A DNA stretch of 64,000 nucleotides. It comes from Hoylesella buccalis ATCC 35310 (GTDB lineage: Bacteria > Bacteroidota > Bacteroidia > Bacteroidales > Bacteroidaceae). The first letter of the stretch is position 1. Each line of letters starts with the position of its first letter. The stretch covers positions 3,224,001 to 3,288,000 of the forward strand of contig NZ_CP102287.1 in the NCBI RefSeq assembly GCF_025151385.1. The letters run 5' to 3'. The position numbers and the translations under genes were made by a program. Shown here piece by piece: positions 37,706 to 46,836 of the stretch. The notes under the pieces were generated by a model, which was not told the origin of the DNA, ran no database searches, and saw nothing but the letters and a program-made list of their open reading frames with translations.

Positions 37706-37732
37706 TACAACTGGGCAGCCAAAACAACTTAC
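37706..37732 (-). promoter_or_regulatory. Predicted ECF-sigma promoter of the second FecR gene
   Basis: GTAAG-N15-AGTTGTA on the - strand, matching 36568-36594. It overlaps the last codons of the sigma gene and ends 13 bases before the FecR ATG, the same short-leader layout as in the first sigma locus. Confidence 0.6.
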
Positions 37733-38277
37733 CCAAAAACAAACATTAACACCAGCAACAGCACGAGACGCTCCAGGCGGTGCCGCAGAAACCTCAAAGC
37801 TTTGTAGAGCTGCGCCTCGACCGTGCGCACGGAGATGTCCATGACCTGGGCTATATCCTTATTGCTCATGCCGTGCAGATAGCTCATCCTGAATATCTGC
37901 CTGCGCTTGTCGGGCAGCTCATCAATGGCCGCGTCAATCTTCTCCCGCAGCTCTTGATTCTCCAAGTCCATGTCAACCTGATTGCTGCCGGGGTCGTAGT
38001 ACGCCAGTCGCATCGCCTCCAGGGCACTACACTCGGCAGCATAGCCGTTCACCACATTTCTGTGCTTGATGACATTGAGTGACTTGGTGTACACGGCCCG
38101 ATAGAGGAACGACTTGATATGGGCCGCATCGTCCATCGCATTGCGTCGGTGCCACAGATCAACAAACGCGTCCTGAACAACGTCCTCCATGCCATCATGA
38201 ACCAGCAGCCGGGTGGCGTAGAGCAGCAACGACGGGTAAAACTGTCTGAAATATAAGCGGTATTCAGATAATGTCAT
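37729..38277 (-). CDS. RNA polymerase ECF-type sigma factor
   Basis: The 182-residue two-domain sigma factor has region 2 at about 10-80 (GMEDVVQDAFVDLWHRR) and region 4 at about 115-170 (HGMSNKDIAQVMDISVRTVE), ending in a hydrophobic tail. It is encoded 36 bases upstream of its FecR partner and should control the SusC-SusD-GH18-DUF1735 operon. A possible -7 box TAAATTTG lies on the - strand at 38313-38306, without a clear partner element. The promoter-like sites of its locus differ from those of the other ECF factor, so the two systems are probably insulated. Confidence 0.93.
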   Translation of the reverse strand: MTLSEYRLYFRQFYPSLLLYATRLLVHDGMEDVVQDAFVDLWHRRNAMDDAAHIKSFLYRAVYTKSLNVIKHRNVVNGYAAECSALEAMRLAYYDPGSNQVDMDLENQELREKIDAAIDELPDKRRQIFRMSYLHGMSNKDIAQVMDISVRTVEAQLYKALRFLRHRLERLVLLLVLMFVFG

Positions 38278-38414
38278 TTCATACGTTAGATTACGTCAGT
38301 GTAGACAAATTTACTTTCTCGAACCAACCTCAATGGCACAAGAAGCTGGTGCAAACTTACATGGTTTTTTCTGTTCTTACAATATTTGTGTTCGGAAAAT
38401 ATCGTATCAGGTAC

Positions 38415-39758
38415 TCATTGCCGGATGGTTTTCTTTTCTGTTGGCTTGTTTTCCTCCTCCGTCAGTTCTTTATCCACCATCACCAGAGCTGATGTGATGA
38501 GGGTACAGATGCCCAAAAGAGTGGTGAGAATGAAAAAGCGACGATAGCCAAGGGCTTGCTGAAGCGAGCCGGAGAGCATCATGGGAATCATCGCAGACAC
38601 CGTGGCCAGCGACATGCACAGGGCATAGGTGGACACTCGTTTTACCTCACTGTAATAAACAAGATAATGCATATAGGCGCATAAGCCGAATCCACAGGCC
38701 ATTTGATTGATGAATGCGCAGCACGCTATCCAGCCAATGTTCGTGGGTAGAGCATAGCTGAGATAAATGTAGAAGAGTGGGGGAATGCATGTGGCAAACG
38801 CCATGAGGGGGAGTGCATTGCCGAATGCGACTTTTCGAAGAAGCCAGATGCCCAGCATGCCACCGATGATGAGGCCGAAGACGGCTACCGTTCCTTGTAC
38901 ATAGCCAAACTCTTGAGGCGACAGTGCAAGTCCGCCACTGCTTCCTAAGTCGAGCATGAACTGGATGGAAACGGGCGTGAGCAACGTACAGGGTAGTAGA
39001 AACATGCTCAGGAAGAGAATGCCTGGCCACGAACTCGGGGTTCGGATGAGGTCGGCACTGGTGTTCAGGCAGGCGTAGAACATGTCGGACACTCGTATCT
39101 TTCGCTCTCTGTCAGCGGCGCCCGACTGTGGAATCATGAAGATGTGCCACAGCAAAACGACGGCAAGGAAACCGCTGAGGCAGTAACATGCCGTGCTCCA
39201 TGAACTGCGTATGTTCCGAGTTATCACCTCGAGGTTGCCGCCTATCATCACGGTGATGCCCAGTACCACCAGCATGGACAATTGGTAGAACGTCAGCTTG
39301 AAGAGTCGAAGGGACGAGGTGCGGTGGTGCTTGATGGCCTGTAGACTGAATTTGTCGATGGCGATGTCGTGAAAAACATGCGCAAAGGCCATCACCCCGA
39401 GGCACATGAGGCTGCCTTCCAACCAGCAAGTGCCATTCAGAGTATACGCCATGCCAGCCATGGAGAGGACAATCAGCGCTTCAGAAAGCAGTATCCATAG
39501 GCGGTTGCGGTGGCCCGTCTGCACGAAAATTGACAGTACGGGACGCATGGCGACGGGCAACATCAACCAGGCAATAAAGAAAGTTGCCGCTCCGTTGTCG
39601 ACTCCCATTCGCTTGAAAATCACGAGTGGAAAATAGAACAGCATCACAAACGTGAGCCCCTTGAAGAGGTACAACGTTGGCATCCACTTCCAGGGAACCT
39701 TGACTTCGTGGTTGAGGTTCAGGGGAGAGTTGAATAGGTGATGGCTGATCTTTATCAT
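38415..39758 (-). CDS. MFS-family transporter
   Basis: The 447-residue integral membrane protein has about twelve hydrophobic segments and MFS character, with an AmpG-like look (LYLFKGLTFVMLFYFPLVIF, VFHDIAIDKFSLQAI). The substrate is not identifiable. It lies downstream of the SpoIID-domain fusion gene, which could release peptidoglycan fragments, so muropeptide uptake is a reasonable hypothesis. A 10-bp repeat array with inverted halves lies between the two genes and would form a long hairpin in a joint transcript. The last 25 residues are charged and cytoplasmic. Confidence 0.8.
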   Translation of the reverse strand: MIKISHHLFNSPLNLNHEVKVPWKWMPTLYLFKGLTFVMLFYFPLVIFKRMGVDNGAATFFIAWLMLPVAMRPVLSIFVQTGHRNRLWILLSEALIVLSMAGMAYTLNGTCWLEGSLMCLGVMAFAHVFHDIAIDKFSLQAIKHHRTSSLRLFKLTFYQLSMLVVLGITVMIGGNLEVITRNIRSSWSTACYCLSGFLAVVLLWHIFMIPQSGAADRERKIRVSDMFYACLNTSADLIRTPSSWPGILFLSMFLLPCTLLTPVSIQFMLDLGSSGGLALSPQEFGYVQGTVAVFGLIIGGMLGIWLLRKVAFGNALPLMAFATCIPPLFYIYLSYALPTNIGWIACCAFINQMACGFGLCAYMHYLVYYSEVKRVSTYALCMSLATVSAMIPMMLSGSLQQALGYRRFFILTTLLGICTLITSALVMVDKELTEEENKPTEKKTIRQ

Positions 39759-39800
39759 CTCGAGTTGATTGGAGCTATTCGTATCTGGTAATTCTTATTG

Positions 39801-39990
39801 GGAGTTAAGGGGAGTTAGTGGGAGTTAACTGGAGTTATCGGACGTTACCTTATATTATATAGGCTGACGCAGCGGGGGGTTAGTGATGTTTCCCTACCAA
39901 ACAGGCATTTGACTGCTAACCCCAATTAACTCCCACTAACTCCTACTAACTCCGGCTTACTTCCATTCACTCCCGTTTACTCCCTGTTAT
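39801..39990. repeat. Inverted arrays of a 10-bp repeat
   Basis: Five units of consensus GGAGTTANNN run from 39801 to 39850. About seven complementary units (TAACTCCNNN) run from 39918 to 39990. The core GGAGTTAGTGGGAGTTAA at 39811-39828 is repeated exactly inverted at 39926-39943. Because units repeat every 10 bases, the arms can pair in several registers. The right array overlaps the stop codon of the SpoIID fusion gene. Confidence 0.85.
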
Positions 39991-42900
39991 TCGTACAGTT
40001 TTTCGATGGTAGCGTGGTGGTAATAGTGGGTTAAAATCTCATCGTAGCCATATCCATCTTCACCCATTACGGCGGCGCCAATCTGACAAAGTCCAACGCC
40101 GTGACCCCATCCGGCTCCGGTGAGGACAAACCTTTGGGGAACGCCATCAACCACATCCTCCTTGTCAACCACGAAGGCCGAACTATACAAGTGCGATTCT
40201 GACAGTGTTCTTCTTATCTCCAATTCCTTGCCTATGGTGAAGGTCAGTTCGCTGCCAACGATTTTTAGGCGGGATATGCGCCCGCTCTTGCCTCGCTTCA
40301 GCGGCACCAAGTCCAGGATATCGCCAAAAGTCATGTTCGTCTTCTGCTCAATGAGCGCTTTCAGCTCCGTTTGGGTGTAGCTCACTTTCCATCGATAGAA
40401 GTCGGCTGTCTCTTGGTCATAGTCGTTCAATACCTGCGAGAGAATCTTTTTGTCAGTGGTGTTGCAGAAGGCTTCGGGTGCCGAGCGTATCCATTTCTCG
40501 GCATTTTTCTCCACCGTCAGGTCGAGGAGAGGCTCGGCTTTACCTTCCAGTTGTTGATGGTTGTCGCGTATGGCTTCCAGATAAGGTTTATGCTCATCTT
40601 CCCAGCAATATTCGTATTCTTCGCTGATGCCGCCACAACATTTGCTGAAGCGGGCATCGCATATCTCGCCCTCCGACAGCAAAATCTGCCCTCGTGTGCG
40701 GCGAATGGCGGTGGCCACGTTGGGACTTGTTTCCTTTGTGATGCCCTGATATCGCTGACAGTGGTCGTCTGCGCACACGTCGAAGAGCGTGTGATCTTCT
40801 CGGTCGTACCACTTAATCAACTCGTCGTCTTTCCGAATGAACGAGAAGAAGCTGTTTGCCGACTCCTTCAGGTTGCGGCGTTTCTCCATCTGAGCCAGCA
40901 GCCAACTGCGTGAGATGACGGCATGTGCCTTCAGTAGTTCAAGCGAGGCCGTGGCGCTCATCTCGCTGGAGATGACACTCTCGAGGTAGGTTTCTACCGG
41001 CAGCTCGTTGATGGCGCATATCTTTTCGCTGTCCACGATGAGGCGCAGCACGCCTGGGAAGGTCTGCGACTCTTTGCGTTCCCAGTGGAAGTTGATGCCG
41101 ATGGTCACGTCGTCGAGCGTGAACGACGCGTCAGCTTGATGGGGCGTGAACGTCAACTCACGGTAGGTGTTACCGTTCCAACCAATACCGCCTTCGTGGA
41201 AGCGCACCGTTTGTTCGCCCGACACCACCTCTCCTTTGGCCAAATAGGGCTTGTTGAGCGTGAAACGTATCTCCTCTGCACTGACAATTCCTACCGATAC
41301 ACTGGGTTCCTGATGATTCTCTATGGTGGCGAAGGTAGGCTGATTGGCGTTTGAGGCTTTCGCCAGGCGGTCTAACACCTGTTGCATGTCCTGCTGGGAG
41401 ATGCTCATCTCGCACAGAATGTGCTCGAGTTGTGCGGCCGTGAGCCGTTCAAAGTCTTCTTTCCGAGGCGTGATAATCAGTCCGGCCATGTCTAAGGCAC
41501 CGGGACTGATGAGCATTTGGTCTGCCCCCTCGGCGAAGTAGCAGTCGGGACGGTGTTTCTTTCTGGGGAATACTACCGAAATGTAGTCTTCATCCTGCCG
41601 CCAAGCCACGATGTTCATCATGGGTTCCGTTTCCCCTTCGTGCAGGGGAAGGGCCCGATACAGTTCGCGGAAGAGCTTTTCACCTGCCTTGGCTGAGCGG
41701 CACTTGATGGCGAAGGCGTGGCACGGATATGCCTTGACCACTGCCAGCTGGTCGTCTTCACTCAGCGATATCACAGGCTCTAAGGAGTGTGAAAGCCGTT
41801 GCCATGCCTGCTGAAGAGGCAGGATGCCGCTGCTGCCGCCTTGGAAATGGGCATGATCGGGAGCCGATGCGCCACAGCGCGGACCGTTGTAGAACACCAT
41901 CAGCTCGGGAAAGTAATCCAGCAGCTTGTATATTTCCGCATAATGCGGGGCTATTTGTTGGGGTTCATGCCTCCGAAGTGGGATGGTATAATGTTCGGGT
42001 AGGATGGGGAAAGGATTGATGAGCAATTCAAAATCCTGGTCAATCGTCTTCGTCATCTGCTCTTCCGGTCGGTTTTTCTCGCAGAGGAAGCAAGGGCGAG
42101 CGGCCAACGATTTGTGGTCAATCTTTGCACCCGTTGACACCATTCGTGCTGGATTTAACTGAATGGTGAAGCTGTTGTCGCCCAAAAGCAGCTGTCGGGT
42201 CTCTACTTGTTTGAGTTCTCTGAACCGCTGATGGGCACTTTCCCAAACCTCCAGTTGGCGGTTGGTGAACCGGTGCAACTGGCTCTCTACTATGCTTTCA
42301 CTCTTTCCGCTCACCATTTGTCGTCGTGCCTGAATCTCCAATGTGCGCAGTCGATCTTTGTATTGGTTGTTCCGGTTCTGTTTCTCCACGCTCAAATCAT
42401 GGTCGCTGTTGCCATTCCATCGCCGACAGAGATACAACTCTTCGAAGATACGCCCAATCTTGTATTTGCGTGAGAAGAGCAGTCCCAGCGCATAGTCTTC
42501 GCCATAGCTGGTGTTGGGTACCTGTATCTGTCGTAACAAAGGTGTGAAAAAGGCTCTTGGCGCTCCAAGCCCATTAATGCGAAGAGCATTGTTTGGGCCA
42601 TTATCATCTGTCCATTCGCTGTGACTGATAAGGCCTGGTGGTATTGTTTGCAGATTGAAGTCGCACAGGCGGTAGCTGCCTATCATCATGGCAGCTCCTT
42701 GCTCATAGAAGGCGTTTATTAAGCGTTGCAGCGTTTGGGGCGACGAATACAGGTCGTCGCTGTCCAACTGTACGGCAAACCGTCCACAGCGTTCGTCGTT
42801 CACGGCCATGTTCCAGCAACCGCCGATGCCCAGGTCGGTACGCTCGGGAATAAGATGAATCAGTCGTTGGTGAGTGCGAGTCAATTCCTCTACGATACGG

Positions 42901-43781
42901 GTGGTGTCATCTGTTGAATGGTTGTCTACCACGATTACGTTGAAAGGAAATGTCGTTTGTTGTGCGAATGCCGACTTGATGGCATCAGAAATTGTCTTTT
43001 CGCGGTTGAAAACAGGGATAATTACCGAAGCTTCAAACTCGAAGTCCTGCTCTTTAAAATCAGGTCGGTTATATGCCGTAGTGTCTATCTTGGCACCCAG
43101 TGCGGTCAGGTGAGCCGTGGCTGCTCTTTCCATCTCCGTTTGTGCCTCCCGATTGTTCGGGTCCACATAGTCAAACTGCTTCTCTCCGCTCAGTCGGTTG
43201 TCTACCTGTTGCTCGGTATAAAGCATTTCGTCGAGGTGGAATATGGTACCTTGCGTGCTGAGAAAGAGGCGCAGGTCGTAGAATCCGGCATACAAGTAAT
43301 CGTCCCTGTCGGCTTGTTCTGCGAATGCCTTGCAGGTCTCTGTCTTCAGCAACAGCAGCTGTCCGAAATCAAAATCATCTCGGATGCTCCCCTCCTGGTA
43401 ATCAATCACGGGATGCGGCTGCCGCTTTCCGTCCGCACTGATGTAGTGGTCGCTGTACACGCAGGTGGCATCAGCGTCGACCGCCACGCGCAGCCACCGG
43501 TCCATGGCATGAAATCCCAGCGTGAATGGTGTGGCCTTCCTGCTGAGCAGGATATAATCGGCAGTAGCCAATTGAGCCATTTTCCTCATCGTTTCAGATG
43601 ACGTGAGGCGGTTGATACGAACCAGTGAACAGTCGTGGGGAACTTCGTTTTCCTGTGTGAACTGTTCCGAAACCATCAGATAAATTTGTCGTACACACTT
43701 GCTCTGTCGCAAGTCGTGGAGGGTGTTTTCCATCACGGCGATGTCGTCGCACGGTAGGAAGCAGTCTATTTTTTCTCTCAT
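39987..43781 (-). CDS. Glycosyltransferase / GalT-like (DUF4922) / SpoIID fusion protein
   Basis: The 1264-residue cytoplasmic-looking protein joins several domains. Residues 1-235 are a degenerate GT-A-like part. Residues 250-490 are a GT2 domain with ASVIIPVFNREKT and the metal motif DSDD at 340-343. Residues 560-760 resemble galactose-1-phosphate uridylyltransferase/DUF4922, with PCFLCEKNRPEE and the HAHFQ triad (His643, His645). Residues about 880-1264 are a SpoIID/LytB domain (ELPVETYLESVISSEMSA, GWGHGVGLCQIGAAVMG). SpoIID proteins cleave peptidoglycan glycan strands, so a role in murein or glycan recycling is plausible. The start at 43781 is preferred; the frame extends upstream to 43976 through a repeat. 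Similar DUF4922/SpoIID genes exist in Bacteroidales, from memory. Confidence 0.82.
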   Translation of the reverse strand: MREKIDCFLPCDDIAVMENTLHDLRQSKCVRQIYLMVSEQFTQENEVPHDCSLVRINRLTSSETMRKMAQLATADYILLSRKATPFTLGFHAMDRWLRVAVDADATCVYSDHYISADGKRQPHPVIDYQEGSIRDDFDFGQLLLLKTETCKAFAEQADRDDYLYAGFYDLRLFLSTQGTIFHLDEMLYTEQQVDNRLSGEKQFDYVDPNNREAQTEMERAATAHLTALGAKIDTTAYNRPDFKEQDFEFEASVIIPVFNREKTISDAIKSAFAQQTTFPFNVIVVDNHSTDDTTRIVEELTRTHQRLIHLIPERTDLGIGGCWNMAVNDERCGRFAVQLDSDDLYSSPQTLQRLINAFYEQGAAMMIGSYRLCDFNLQTIPPGLISHSEWTDDNGPNNALRINGLGAPRAFFTPLLRQIQVPNTSYGEDYALGLLFSRKYKIGRIFEELYLCRRWNGNSDHDLSVEKQNRNNQYKDRLRTLEIQARRQMVSGKSESIVESQLHRFTNRQLEVWESAHQRFRELKQVETRQLLLGDNSFTIQLNPARMVSTGAKIDHKSLAARPCFLCEKNRPEEQMTKTIDQDFELLINPFPILPEHYTIPLRRHEPQQIAPHYAEIYKLLDYFPELMVFYNGPRCGASAPDHAHFQGGSSGILPLQQAWQRLSHSLEPVISLSEDDQLAVVKAYPCHAFAIKCRSAKAGEKLFRELYRALPLHEGETEPMMNIVAWRQDEDYISVVFPRKKHRPDCYFAEGADQMLISPGALDMAGLIITPRKEDFERLTAAQLEHILCEMSISQQDMQQVLDRLAKASNANQPTFATIENHQEPSVSVGIVSAEEIRFTLNKPYLAKGEVVSGEQTVRFHEGGIGWNGNTYRELTFTPHQADASFTLDDVTIGINFHWERKESQTFPGVLRLIVDSEKICAINELPVETYLESVISSEMSATASLELLKAHAVISRSWLLAQMEKRRNLKESANSFFSFIRKDDELIKWYDREDHTLFDVCADDHCQRYQGITKETSPNVATAIRRTRGQILLSEGEICDARFSKCCGGISEEYEYCWEDEHKPYLEAIRDNHQQLEGKAEPLLDLTVEKNAEKWIRSAPEAFCNTTDKKILSQVLNDYDQETADFYRWKVSYTQTELKALIEQKTNMTFGDILDLVPLKRGKSGRISRLKIVGSELTFTIGKELEIRRTLSESHLYSSAFVVDKEDVVDGVPQRFVLTGAGWGHGVGLCQIGAAVMGEDGYGYDEILTHYYHHATIEKLYE

Positions 43782-43844
43782 TATTTTGGTTTTTACATGA
43801 ACGGATTTGGTTTCTGAGCGAGATAAGCTTGTGCTCTTGTTTGT

Positions 43845-43952
43845 AATTGTTGAGCCGCAGCCTATCTTATGCAAAAACAGCGCAAACCGAAAGCAGTCAA
43901 ATCGCGTTTGAATTGCTGAGGTGCTGCCTGTTTTATGCAAAGATAGTGCAAA
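43845..43952 (-). repeat. 66-bp period duplication with promoter box, upstream of the fusion gene
   Basis: Two related 42-base blocks at 43845-43886 and 43911-43952, 66 bases apart, each starting AATTG(T/C)TGAG and ending TTATGCAAA-A-AG-GCAAA on the + strand. The second contains CAAAGATA (43938-43945), a -7 box TATCTTTG on the - strand. A dyad TCAAA-TCGCG-TTTGA lies between them. Confidence 0.7.
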
Positions 43953-44685
43953 AAGCCCACAAAAAGAAATGAACAACCTACTTTTTTATCGTCCGCCTTT
44001 CTGACTATCAAAGAAGTGATAAGTTGGCGTCGAGAATATGCCAACCATCATCGTGTTGGATGATGAATAATCTTGACAAGCAACCCTTCCATATTTTGCG
44101 TTTTTGCCACCAGACGGGTAGTAAGACGCAAATACGAGAAATATGAGTGATTTTAGGATATTATTGATAGTCAGGTTCTTATGCGAACTTGTCCTTGCTC
44201 GTCCTCTGCTATTCACGCACTTTTTCGACAAAAGCAAAGCTATTGGCATTCAATTCACATGCTTTTGTACCTCAATAGCATGCTTGTTGTGCGTCAATAA
44301 AAATGTTTTTTAGCCGATAAAATGCTCCTTTTGAAGTTGAAAACGATTTTTTCAGGCCTCTCAAATCGTTCTTTTGTGTCTGGTAAGCCTATTGATTTTT
44401 TCTAGAATGTGCTTTTTTATGGGGCGATTTTGACCATAAATCTGATAAAAAATAAGGACAATTTGTAGGGTTTTGGTATATCGCTTTCCACATAAATAAA
44501 GGTTTCATTTGTAGGGTGGTATAATCATCCAACATCTGCCATCTTCGCTTTTTCATCTTTGGCAGAATTTATTCTTTGGCTGTTTAGTCACGCAAAATTC
44601 GCAGAAACAGCAGATTTTTTGCGTGAATCAGGGTTGTAATTTTCGTTTTTATATATTAGGTGTAGGATGTTCCAGGCTTTTTGTG
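43953..44685. other. Long intergenic stretch without a recognised gene
   Basis: No credible coding region is seen between the fusion gene and rlmN. Short open frames here have no recognisable domain and atypical composition. The stretch holds a 22-bp period array (44250-44337) and T-rich sequence. Confidence 0.6.
44250..44337 (+). repeat. 22-bp period array (variant with ATGCTTTTG core)
   Basis: Four units start at 44250, 44272, 44294 and 44316, exactly 22 bases apart, with ATG at a near-constant place in each. The sequence differs from the CAAACTC array but shares period and central ATG. Confidence 0.65.
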
Positions 44686-44701
44686 TACCTTTGCAAAGAT
44701 A
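44686..44701. promoter_or_regulatory. Back-to-back promoter -7 boxes
   Basis: TACCTTTGCAAAGATA is a near-perfect dyad: TACCTTTG faces rlmN on the + strand and TATCTTTG faces left on the - strand. It fits a divergent start region; -35-like elements are not clear. Confidence 0.45.
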
Positions 44702-44797
44702 GTGCGAGCAGAATGCAAAGCAAGTTTTGCTAACTTTGCAGCGGCGAAGCCTGTCTTCGGCAAAGGGCAGGTGGCGATTTAACAAACAAGATCAAAA

Positions 44798-45829
44798 ATG
44801 GAAACTGGTAAGAAAAAGCTGTTGGGAATGACGCTGAGCGAGCTCAAAGAGGTTGCTCAGGCTTTGGGAATGCCTTCGTTCGCTGGCGGACAGATGGCTA
44901 AATGGCTCTACCAGCGGCAGGTGACGAGTATTGACGAGATGACGAACATCTCTAAGTCGAACCGTGAACGGCTGGCCAAAGAATATGAAATTGGCTGCAT
45001 GGCGCACATCGATGCGCAGTATTCGAAAGACGGAACCATCAAATATCTGTTTCCAACCGCCTCGGGAAAGTTTGTCGAGACCGTGTTCATCCCCGATGAC
45101 GACCGTGCCACCCTGTGCGTGTCCTGTCAGGTGGGATGCAAGATGAACTGCCTGTTCTGTCAGACTGGCAAGCAGGGCTTTGAAGGTAATCTGACCTATG
45201 CCGATATCCTCAACCAGGTGTACTCACTGCCCGAACGTGACAGGCTGACCAACATCGTGTTCATGGGGCAGGGTGAGCCGATGGATAATTTGGACAACGT
45301 GCTGAGGGTGACACAGGTGATGACCGCCGATTACGGCTATGCCTGGAGCCCCAAGCGCATCACTGTGAGTAGTGTGGGCGTGAAAGGCAAGCTGAAACGC
45401 TTTCTGGATGAGAGCGATTGCCATGTGGCCATCAGTCTGCATTCGGCTCTGCCCGAGCAGCGCAGCATGCTGATGCCCGCCGAGAAAGGCTTGCCCATCG
45501 AGCAGATTGTTGACCTATTGCGCGGCTACGACTTTGCTCACCAACGCCGGTTGTCGTTCGAATACATCGTCTTTGGCGGACTGAACGACACGGCGATGCA
45601 CGCCCGCAGAATCATCGACCTACTGCATGGGCTGGATTGCCGCGTCAACTTGATACGCTTCCATCAGATTCCGAACGTGCCATTGAAAGGTGCCGACGAG
45701 CAGAAGATGGAAAACTTTCGCAACTACCTCACGTCGCATGGCGTATTCACCACCATCCGAGCCAGTCGTGGGCAGGACATCTTCGCAGCCTGTGGCCTGT
45801 TGAGTACGGCTAAAAAAGCTGGCGCATGA
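44798..45829 (+). CDS. rlmN: Dual-specificity 23S rRNA/tRNA adenine-C2 methyltransferase RlmN
   Basis: Radical-SAM enzyme that methylates C2 of A2503 in 23S rRNA and of A37 in some tRNAs. The 343-residue length is normal. The iron-sulphur motif CX3CX2C is Cys114, Cys118, Cys121 (GCKMNCLFCQTG). The C-terminal catalytic Cys332 lies in DIFAACGLL, and MGQGEPMDN and SLHSALPEQR are also typical. It opens a + strand run of housekeeping genes and overlaps the next gene by four bases (ATGA). Confidence 0.97.
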   Translation: METGKKKLLGMTLSELKEVAQALGMPSFAGGQMAKWLYQRQVTSIDEMTNISKSNRERLAKEYEIGCMAHIDAQYSKDGTIKYLFPTASGKFVETVFIPDDDRATLCVSCQVGCKMNCLFCQTGKQGFEGNLTYADILNQVYSLPERDRLTNIVFMGQGEPMDNLDNVLRVTQVMTADYGYAWSPKRITVSSVGVKGKLKRFLDESDCHVAISLHSALPEQRSMLMPAEKGLPIEQIVDLLRGYDFAHQRRLSFEYIVFGGLNDTAMHARRIIDLLHGLDCRVNLIRFHQIPNVPLKGADEQKMENFRNYLTSHGVFTTIRASRGQDIFAACGLLSTAKKAGA

Positions 45830-46767
45830 GCAGGCTTCGTTGGGTAGTTGCCCTTGCTGCCATGCTGCTCTTAACAGCCTGCCGGCAGCAGGAACGTCCG
45901 CTGCCCGCTGCCTCGGCGAACCCTTACGAGGTTTTGGTGGTTGGCGATGCCGACAGTTTGGTGAGCCACATGTTGTCGGTGCCGATGCCGGCACTGCCAC
46001 AGCGCGAACCAATGTTCGACGTTCGGCAGGTTGAGCCTGCTCGGTTCAAGGGAAAGCTGTTGCTGGCGCGCAATGTCGTGGTGGTGAGGCAAAACCGAAA
46101 ATGGCTTGGAAAACCCTCGCTCCACATCGAACGTGACCGCCATGCGCAGCCGCAATTGATGGTATATGTTGACGTGGGGTCGGCCAACGACCTGAAGCAA
46201 TTCATCGCCACGAACCAACAACGAGTGAGGCAGCTGCTGGTGACCAACGAATATCTGTCGGCCATTCTCCAGCTCCAGCGAAAGCATTCCGTGCGAGGTG
46301 GAAGGCTTATCGACTCGATGTTCCACCATACCGTGCTGCTGCCTGCGGACATGACCTACCACAAGGTGGGCAAAGACTTCCTCTGGGTGTCAAACAATGC
46401 GGCGCAGGGCATGCAGAATTTGTGCGTTTATACCCTCAGCGGAATTGATAATCAACCTCCTGAACGCATGGACAGCGTGCTGAAGGCGAACATGAAAGGC
46501 GAGACCGACCGCATGTACATGCGCACCATGGCCCGCTCCATGACACAAGAAAACGTCAGAATCGGCAGACAGTCATGCCAGCTGCAGTGCGGACTGTGGG
46601 AGATGGTGGGCGACGCCATGGGCGGTCCGTTGGTGAGACGCGTCGTCAAAGACAGCGTAGCCGGTAAGTCACTGGTACTCGATGCCTTCGTCTATGCGCC
46701 TGAAATGGACAAACGCAACAAGATGCGTGAGATGGAAGCGGTACTGCTGACCGTGAAACGAAAATAA
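45826..46767 (+). CDS. DUF4837-family lipoprotein
   Basis: The 313-residue predicted lipoprotein has a signal peptide with lipobox LLTACRQQ (Cys about 19). The body resembles DUF4837 proteins of Bacteroidales: NPYEVLVVGDADSLVSHMLSV near the N-terminus, RNVVVVRQNRKWLGKPSLHIERD, and a repeat-like C-terminal half with GLWEMVGDAMGGPLVRRVV. No catalytic motif is visible and the function is unknown. It overlaps rlmN by four bases and is followed after 69 bases by pdxA. Confidence 0.82.
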   Translation: MSRLRWVVALAAMLLLTACRQQERPLPAASANPYEVLVVGDADSLVSHMLSVPMPALPQREPMFDVRQVEPARFKGKLLLARNVVVVRQNRKWLGKPSLHIERDRHAQPQLMVYVDVGSANDLKQFIATNQQRVRQLLVTNEYLSAILQLQRKHSVRGGRLIDSMFHHTVLLPADMTYHKVGKDFLWVSNNAAQGMQNLCVYTLSGIDNQPPERMDSVLKANMKGETDRMYMRTMARSMTQENVRIGRQSCQLQCGLWEMVGDAMGGPLVRRVVKDSVAGKSLVLDAFVYAPEMDKRNKMREMEAVLLTVKRK

Positions 46768-46836
46768 AGATAGGGGGAGCGAGGACAGGCCACAGCCGTC
46801 ACTCATGACCTCCGTGACATATAAACAAATTCTCTT

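Noticed and set aside
43986..44249. 87-codon - strand frame with a basic N-terminus
   Set aside because: No recognisable domain; it overlaps repeat-rich intergenic DNA, so chance is more likely.
44588..44785. 65-codon - strand frame upstream of rlmN
   Set aside because: It overlaps repeats and the divergent promoter dyad; no domain and no start signal.
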